Shown here piece after piece: positions 59,871-64,000 of a stretch of 64,000 bases of DNA (positions are counted from its first letter, which is position 1; each line of letters begins with the position of its first letter). The translations under genes were made by a program, and so were the position numbers. Below the pieces are notes generated by a model, which was given only the letters and a program-made list of their open reading frames with translations, had not been told where the DNA came from and searched no databases. Location: positions 353,903 to 417,902 of the forward strand of contig NZ_JAMDLH010000004.1 of assembly GCF_023721755.1 (NCBI RefSeq), read 5' to 3'. The DNA comes from Pleomorphomonas sp. NRK KF1 (GTDB taxonomy: Bacteria > Pseudomonadota > Alphaproteobacteria > Rhizobiales > Pleomorphomonadaceae).

Positions 59871-60440
59871 ATGACACTGACACTTGGGCAGTTGCAGGAC
59901 ACGCTCGCCACCGTGCTCGATCTGGTGGAGCGGGAGGGGAGCTTCGACTACCGGCTGGTCGGCACCGCCGCCGATCTGTTGCGCGGGGCGCCGATCGAGG
60001 CGGCCGATGTCGACTTTCTGGTGCGCACGCGCGCCGAGATCGACATCTTCGCCCGGGCGCTCGCCGGCTTCCGCTGCCTCACCCCGCCCACCTGGCTGGA
60101 GTGCGGCGGCCAGTATTACGCCGCCTACGAGGTGGACGGCGTTGAGGTCGACGCCAGCACCGTCGAAACGCCCACCGAATCCGCCTTCATCGAGGCGCGG
60201 GGCGACGGCCCCTGGACGCATTTTGTCGAGATCGACGTGGGCGAGCGCAGCATCAAGGCGGTAGCGCCCGAACTCCGCCTCGCCACCGAACTCGTCCGCG
60301 ACCGCCAGGACCGGGCCGAGACCATCGCCCGCTGGCTGCGCGACCACGGCTGCGACACGGCGCTTCTGAACAACGCGCTGGATGCCCAGGACATCGGCGA
60401 AGACGCCCGCGCGCCGGTGATGGCGATCATCGGCGGTTGA
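59871..60440 (+). CDS. Small nucleotidyltransferase-like protein
   Basis: A 189-residue protein with the fold signature FDYRLVGTAADLLRGAPIEAADVDFLV (Gly31, Asp46, Asp48), like the nucleotidyltransferase domain of AbiEii/MNT-type and DUF1814-related proteins. The later acid DGVEVDASTVE could supply the third ligand. It ends IGEDARAPVMAIIGG. Not recognised beyond the fold. Probably in the same transcript as the preceding gene. Confidence 0.68.
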   Translation: MTLTLGQLQDTLATVLDLVEREGSFDYRLVGTAADLLRGAPIEAADVDFLVRTRAEIDIFARALAGFRCLTPPTWLECGGQYYAAYEVDGVEVDASTVETPTESAFIEARGDGPWTHFVEIDVGERSIKAVAPELRLATELVRDRQDRAETIARWLRDHGCDTALLNNALDAQDIGEDARAPVMAIIGG

Positions 60441-60610
60441 GTGGGCGCCAGCCGCTTGTTCTCGTTGCATGAAGCCGTCAGACCCGGGTCGGGCGCCTCA
60501 TCACGATACGGTCGGGGCGAAGGCGGGCGCCGTCACCACTCGCCTTGGTAGCGTTGCACCCGGCAGGCGTGTTATGCCTGCCGGCGGATGGAGTGGCTCA
60601 GCGTGCGGCG

Positions 60611-61195
60611 ATGAACCAGGGCGATGGATTTCGGATGAAGCGCGGGTTGACCCCGTTCAAGATCGGCCTTTCCGGCTTCCTGCTCTTCTCGTTTCTCTTC
60701 CTGCCCTACGGTTTCGCGCCGCATCAGTTCTTGCCATCGGCCGCTTACGTCGAGAGCGTGAAGTACTACGCCCTGCTGACCGCAGCGATCTCAGCGATGC
60801 TCGGGATCGCGTTGATGGCCCACCTGCCGCGCAACCCCAAAATGGAAACCAGCCTGCAGCGTCTCGTAAGCGTTGTTCTGGCTCCAATCGCCTTCGCGGC
60901 CTTCAGCCACATGTTTGTGACCACGACCATTCCGCTCTATGTGGCGCTCCTGTGGGGTGAAGAGACGAGCATGACATTCGCCGTGGCGTCGCTGGAGCAT
61001 ACCGGCGCAAAGTCCTGCAAGACCTCGGTCCGTCTTGCCGGAATGCGGACACTCAATGACAAGCTGTGCGACCTCCCGCCTGATATCCAGCAGCAACTGA
61101 GAAGCGGCTCCGAAATCGTCATCACCGGACGCGGAACGCACATGGGCCTGTTCGTTGAGAACGCCCGCCTGGCGGAGCCGGCGGCGAGGCCGTAA
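60611..61195 (+). CDS. Membrane protein with GRGT-GLFVE-AR motif (paralogue 2)
   Basis: A 194-residue protein with about three membrane helices (FKIGLSGFLLFSFLFLPYGF; LLTAAISAMLGIALMA; LAPIAFAAFSHMFVTTTIPLYVAL) and a C-terminal periplasmic domain with cysteines (KSCKTSVRLAG, KLCDLPPDI). The end GSEIVITGRGTHMGLFVENARLAEP matches the protein encoded at 56889-57479, and the general plan is the same, so the two are diverged paralogues. The start could also be the ATG at 60635. Confidence 0.7.
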   Translation: MNQGDGFRMKRGLTPFKIGLSGFLLFSFLFLPYGFAPHQFLPSAAYVESVKYYALLTAAISAMLGIALMAHLPRNPKMETSLQRLVSVVLAPIAFAAFSHMFVTTTIPLYVALLWGEETSMTFAVASLEHTGAKSCKTSVRLAGMRTLNDKLCDLPPDIQQQLRSGSEIVITGRGTHMGLFVENARLAEPAARP

Positions 61196-61442
61196 AGGCG
61201 CCTCGGGCACAATCCGCCACCGACGGGGTGTGCAGGCATGGTAGCATTAATACTGATGCATGAAACGGAAAGCGTGCGTCGCTATCGCTCACAACCTTAA
61301 CCAACCATCAACCTTAATTTGTAACCAATTGCTTCGACGGGGTTCGCTGCCGAACCGGTCGACGCGAGCGCTTGGTCGATGACGGGAAAGGCGCGGACCC
61401 GACCGTTCCGGCAGTCATCAGCCACCCAGGAAGGGGAATTTC

Positions 61443-62114
61443 ATGCGTCTCGCTCTTGCTGCCGCTGTCGCAGCTCTCACGGTATCGACGGCGTCGGCCG
61501 CCGACATGGACGTGCTTCGGCCCAGCATCTCGGACCAGCCGGCAACCACGCGGACCATCGACTGGACCGGCATGCAGTTCGGCGTCACCGGCGGCGGCGA
61601 TCTGACGCGTGCCGATGGCTCCAAGTTCGGCAACACTACGCAGGATTTCCCCGGCGCGCATGTCAGCTTGTTCGCCGGCTACCAGGAACAGCTCGACAGC
61701 AACTTCGTGCTGGGCCTCGAAGGCGACGTGACCTACACTGGCGGCAACGCAAAAACTCTCGGCCGCTACGACGACACCTACACCCTTCTCGGTACGGACA
61801 AACTCAGCTCCGATTGGTCCGGGTCCATTCGCGCCCGCGTCGGCTATGCCTTCGACAACCTGCTGCTCTACTCGACGGCCGGCTATGTGGCGACGCGGAT
61901 CGTCGACAAGGCCAACACGACCGTCGCGACCGGCACTTTCAACGAGTACTTCCACGGCCTGACGATCGGTGCCGGCGCCGACTATGCGTTCACGCAGAAG
62001 CTCTTCGGGCGCGCCGAGTATCGCTACAACAAGTTCTTCGAAAAGCAAATCGGCTCGAAGGAGGCGGATCTATCCCAGCATGTCGTCAGCGTCGGCGTCG
62101 GCATGAAGTTCTGA
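61443..62114 (+). CDS. Omp25/Omp31-like outer-membrane beta-barrel protein
   Basis: A 223-residue protein. Signal peptide 1-20 (cleavage after TASA), followed by ADMDVLRPSISDQPATTRTIDWTGMQFGVTGGGDL, the start of the rhizobial Omp25/RopB-like eight-strand barrel. Alternating strands include VSLFAGYQEQLDSNFVLGLEGDVTY, SGSIRARVGYAFDNLLLYSTAGYVATR and RAEYRYNKFF, ending with Val-Gly-Met-Lys-Phe (terminal Phe). AGGAAGGGG lies upstream of the ATG. A typical abundant envelope protein of Hyphomicrobiales. The 61196-61442 leader contains no gene. Confidence 0.9.
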   Translation: MRLALAAAVAALTVSTASAADMDVLRPSISDQPATTRTIDWTGMQFGVTGGGDLTRADGSKFGNTTQDFPGAHVSLFAGYQEQLDSNFVLGLEGDVTYTGGNAKTLGRYDDTYTLLGTDKLSSDWSGSIRARVGYAFDNLLLYSTAGYVATRIVDKANTTVATGTFNEYFHGLTIGAGADYAFTQKLFGRAEYRYNKFFEKQIGSKEADLSQHVVSVGVGMKF

Positions 62115-62142
62115 GCCGAGCTGCTTTTCGCGACAGCATCGC

Positions 62143-62168
62143 AACCGGTCGGAGCCATCCGGCCGGTT
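62143..62168 (+). terminator. Intrinsic terminator of the Omp25-like gene
   Basis: A 10-bp stem (AACCGGTCGG/CCGGCCGGTT, one G-T pair) with a 6-nt loop, followed by TTTGT, 28 bases after the stop. Confidence 0.8.
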
Positions 62169-62204
62169 TTGTCATTGGCGCGGCGTGGGCAAGGCATTCG
62201 CGCT

Positions 62205-62498
62205 CGTCATGTGAGGGGCGCTCGATATCGGCCGATCGCTCCATCCTGCCTGAGGTCCTCTGCCTTCGCAGAGGATGACAAAAGCTATATATAACAAATA
62301 GATATATCTCAATCACTTCATCCGGCGGTCTGCCACGGCAAAGGTAAGGGGGCGGGGCCTTTGAGGTCGCGCAACATGACCGGCGAGGTTCTCGGAGATC
62401 CGACCAAGTATTTGTTTCATATCAATAAATTGTCATCCTGCGCGAAGGCGCAGGACCTCGGGCAGAACGAGGCGATCGGTCCATATCACCCTCCCTCT
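62205..62498. repeat. Family-1 palindromic repeats
   Basis: Reverse end near 62255 (CTCTGCCTTCGCAGAG) and forward end near 62432 (CTGCGCGAAGGCGCAG), the latter preceded by TTTCATATCAATAAATTG. No gene in this 380-bp gap. Confidence 0.85.
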
Positions 62499-62945
62499 TC
62501 ACCCCCTCCCCCGCCGCAGCCGCCCGCTCAGCCTCAGGCCGTCGCGCAGGCTGAGGGACAGGAGGGCGAGGTTGGCGGCGCCGACGACCAGCTCGATCGC
62601 CTGCACGGCGTAGAAGGCGCCGTCGAAGGCGCCGTCGCGCGCCTTCATGGCCAGGAACAGCGCGGCGGGGACCAGGATCAGCACCCCGTTAGCGGCGATG
62701 ATCGGCATGCGCCGGAGCTTGACGCCGATCAGCCCGCCGCGCCGCCCCCTTGCCAGCGACAGGCCGGTGCCGCCCGTCGCCATCAGCGCCGGGATCAGCA
62801 GCAGGAAGCCCCAGGGAATGGCGGTCTTTACCAGGGTCACGGTCTCGGGCGCGCCGATGAGCTCGGAGACGGCCGTCGACAGCCAGAAGACGACGATGGT
62901 CGACAGGGCCAGCACCCCGGCCACGGGATGGATCAACTTCTTCAT
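62499..62945 (-). CDS. Four-helix membrane protein next to MarR gene
   Basis: A 148-residue inner-membrane protein with four helices (VAGVLALSTIVVFWLSTAV; TAIPWGFLLLIPALMATG; PIIAANGVLILVPAALFLAM; AFYAVQAIELVVGAANLALLSL) joined by short Arg-rich loops. I recall it as a conserved hypothetical family often beside MarR or TetR genes, but no name is certain. It is divergent from a MarR gene over 110 bp with a good palindrome, so it is the likely MarR target. Confidence 0.7.
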   Translation of the reverse strand: MKKLIHPVAGVLALSTIVVFWLSTAVSELIGAPETVTLVKTAIPWGFLLLIPALMATGGTGLSLARGRRGGLIGVKLRRMPIIAANGVLILVPAALFLAMKARDGAFDGAFYAVQAIELVVGAANLALLSLSLRDGLRLSGRLRRGRG

Positions 62946-63019
62946 GGTCGGAAACTCCGGACTGCCGGCGCCACCTTGCATCGGCGACGCCTCGATAGTA
63001 TCGTCATCAAGATGCATAT

Positions 63020-63037
63020 TTGACATCATGGTGTCAA
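63020..63037. promoter_or_regulatory. Palindromic operator of the MarR pair
   Basis: TTGACA-TCATGG-TGTCAA, eight of nine pairs matched, between the divergent MarR and membrane-protein genes and 19 bases from the MarR start. Its size suits a MarR dimer. Confidence 0.65.
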
Positions 63038-63055
63038 TAACAACAGATGGTGACA

Positions 63056-63520
63056 ATGACCGATGACGGCCGCGCCCCCGCCGGAGACGCCCTGACCGGG
63101 CTGATCCTCACCCTGTTCCGGGCCAACAACCTGACGCTGACCTGGGGCGACCGCATGGTAGCGCCCCTGGGGCTGACCAGCGCCCGCTGGCAGATGCTGG
63201 GCGCCATCGCCTTTGCCCGCCGGCCGCGCCCCGTCGCCTGGCTGGCGCGCGACCTCGGCGCCAACCGGCAGAACGTGCAGCGCATCGTCAACGAGCTGGA
63301 AAAGGACGGCCTCGTCGCCTTCGAGCCCAACCCCCACCACAAGCGCGCCCACCTCGTGGTGCTCACCGACCGGGGCCGGCAGACCTACGAGGAAGCGCTG
63401 CGCCTCTACGCGCCCCGCGCCGCCGCCTTGGCCGACGGCCTCGCCCCCGAGGACATCGCCACCGCCCGCCGGGTGCTGGACACGCTGAGGGCAAGGCTGG
63501 AGGCGGAGGACGCGGCCTGA
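63056..63520 (+). CDS. MarR-family regulator
   Basis: A 154-residue MarR protein: LTSARWQMLGAIAFARRPRPVAWLARDLGANRQNVQRIVNELEKDGLVAFEPNPHHKRAHLVVLTDRGRQTYEEAL is the winged-HTH core, with the wing HHKRAHLVVLT. It is divergent from the membrane-protein gene and probably represses it, and itself, through the 18-bp palindrome upstream. Confidence 0.87.
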   Translation: MTDDGRAPAGDALTGLILTLFRANNLTLTWGDRMVAPLGLTSARWQMLGAIAFARRPRPVAWLARDLGANRQNVQRIVNELEKDGLVAFEPNPHHKRAHLVVLTDRGRQTYEEALRLYAPRAAALADGLAPEDIATARRVLDTLRARLEAEDAA

Positions 63521-63625
63521 TCGCATCCGCCCCATATCCCCCATTGACGGGGCGGGCTTTCATCACGATACGGTCGGGGCGGACATCATGGCGAACACCG
63601 CCAGAAAAGAAACAAGGAGCCGACC

Positions 63626-63859
63626 GTGAGCCAACCGACCGTCGCAGACGCCATCGAGCGGGTTTATGACTCTCTGCAGGCCGACAATGCCGATCTCGAC
63701 CTGCACATCGCCACGCTCAAGGCCGCGCTGGCCGAGGCCGGCCAGAAGGAAGCCGTCTTCGACCCGGCCCGCCTCGCGCAGGGCAACCGCTCCGGCCGCA
63801 AGCTGATGCAGGCCTATTTCCGCCAGCGCGGCGTGAAGGTGACGTTCTCGGGGGCGTAA
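63626..63859 (+). CDS. Conserved small alphaproteobacterial protein
   Basis: A 77-residue protein: an acidic N-terminal helix (TVADAIERVYDSLQADNADLDLHIATLKAAL) and a C-terminal NRSGRKLMQAYFRQRGVKVTFSGA, a pattern I recall from short hypothetical proteins of Hyphomicrobiales. No function known. Promoter-like TTGACG (63544-63549) and GATACG with a 17-bp spacer lie upstream; the same TCATCACGATACGGTCGGGG block occurs at 60499-60518. Confidence 0.65.
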   Translation: MSQPTVADAIERVYDSLQADNADLDLHIATLKAALAEAGQKEAVFDPARLAQGNRSGRKLMQAYFRQRGVKVTFSGA

Positions 63860-63903
63860 GGCTGTCGGCGAGCATCGCTTCGGCGCCCGATATCGCGCGC
63901 CCT

Positions 63904-64000
63904 TGTAACTTAGCCCCACCGCGATCTGGTATCCTTTCGGTTGCGGTGGTGGACGGGAGACCGACGCCCCTTAGGGACACCAAGCCCGTGGGAGAGCAAG
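63904..64000 (+). ncRNA. Possible structured RNA at the right edge (incomplete)
   Basis: After a TTGTAA/TGGTAT promoter-like pair, the sequence can form CCACCGC/GCGGTGG and then ACGGG/CCCGT enclosing a CCC/GGG hairpin. GGGAGACCGACGCCCCTTAG and GGGACACC suggest a folded non-coding RNA or a 5' leader. I could not identify the family, and the window ends inside it. Confidence 0.3.

Noticed and set aside
60499..60518. Transposon end shared with 63559-63578
   Set aside because: The repeated TCATCACGATACGGTCGGGG block covers a promoter -10 region at 63567; with two copies and no element between or around them, a duplicated promoter is the simpler view.

Overview
The window is GC-rich, densely packed DNA from an alphaproteobacterium, most likely a member of the Hyphomicrobiales (Rhizobiales). 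This rests on an Omp25-type barrel, an LTXXQ periplasmic protein, YqeY, the codon bias, and a GGGAACCGGTTTTGCGT intergenic motif that I associate with rhizobial genomes. A finer placement would be a guess. No rRNA, tRNA, CRISPR array or transposase gene was seen.

Layout. 1-3086: end of a two-component system and two small secreted proteins. 4128-9363: a nickel-type ABC transporter operon (nikABCDE) behind an exact GTATGA-N16-TCATAC NikR-like operator. 9435-10285: a small GIY-YIG nuclease gene inside a very long inverted repeat. 10431-16449: alkaline phosphatase, then a TetR-controlled beta-glucosidase/sugar permease pair. 17706-19211: SDR and peptide deformylase. 19320-23310: an AT-rich island made of a XerC/D-type tyrosine recombinase followed by two convergent genes (PLP-fold protein and pentapeptide-repeat membrane protein), whose start codons lie in perfect 29-bp inverted repeats. 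24071-28653: methyltransferase, 2H phosphoesterase, a Xre/RES toxin-antitoxin pair with a broken toxin, and small enzymes. 30843-32948: chemoreceptor. 33509-38381: TacAT-type toxin-antitoxin, YqeY, an unrecognised repeat protein, and a MerR/epimerase pair. 39450-44736: ClC channel, methyltransferase, AraC regulator, frameshifted hydrolase. 44806-45395: MazEF. 45478-50424: a complete type II CBASS anti-phage operon (Cap4 effector, CD-NTase, Cap2, Cap3). 50660-56188: TetR and an RND efflux pump. 56889-63859: small membrane proteins, nucleotidyltransferases, an Omp25-like porin and a MarR unit.

Intergenic space is dominated by one family of palindromic repeats (more than fifty ends by eye). Their stem bases change in a compensating way, and they form arrays at 3170-4125, 16780-17400, 29240-30600, 38400-39300 and 41255-42060. 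A second family (four copies) ends on or within a few bases of the stop codon of a minus-strand gene. Two of those copies fill the two gaps of the nik operon.

The most interesting candidate is the recombinase island at 19320-23310. Inverted 29-bp sites with a dif-like core (GATAA, 7-bp spacer, TTATC) lie so that inversion would exchange which of two complete reading frames follows the recombinase gene, without altering either protein. The second is the GIY-YIG gene centred in ~250-bp inverted arms built from the dominant repeat, a possible driver of that repeat family.
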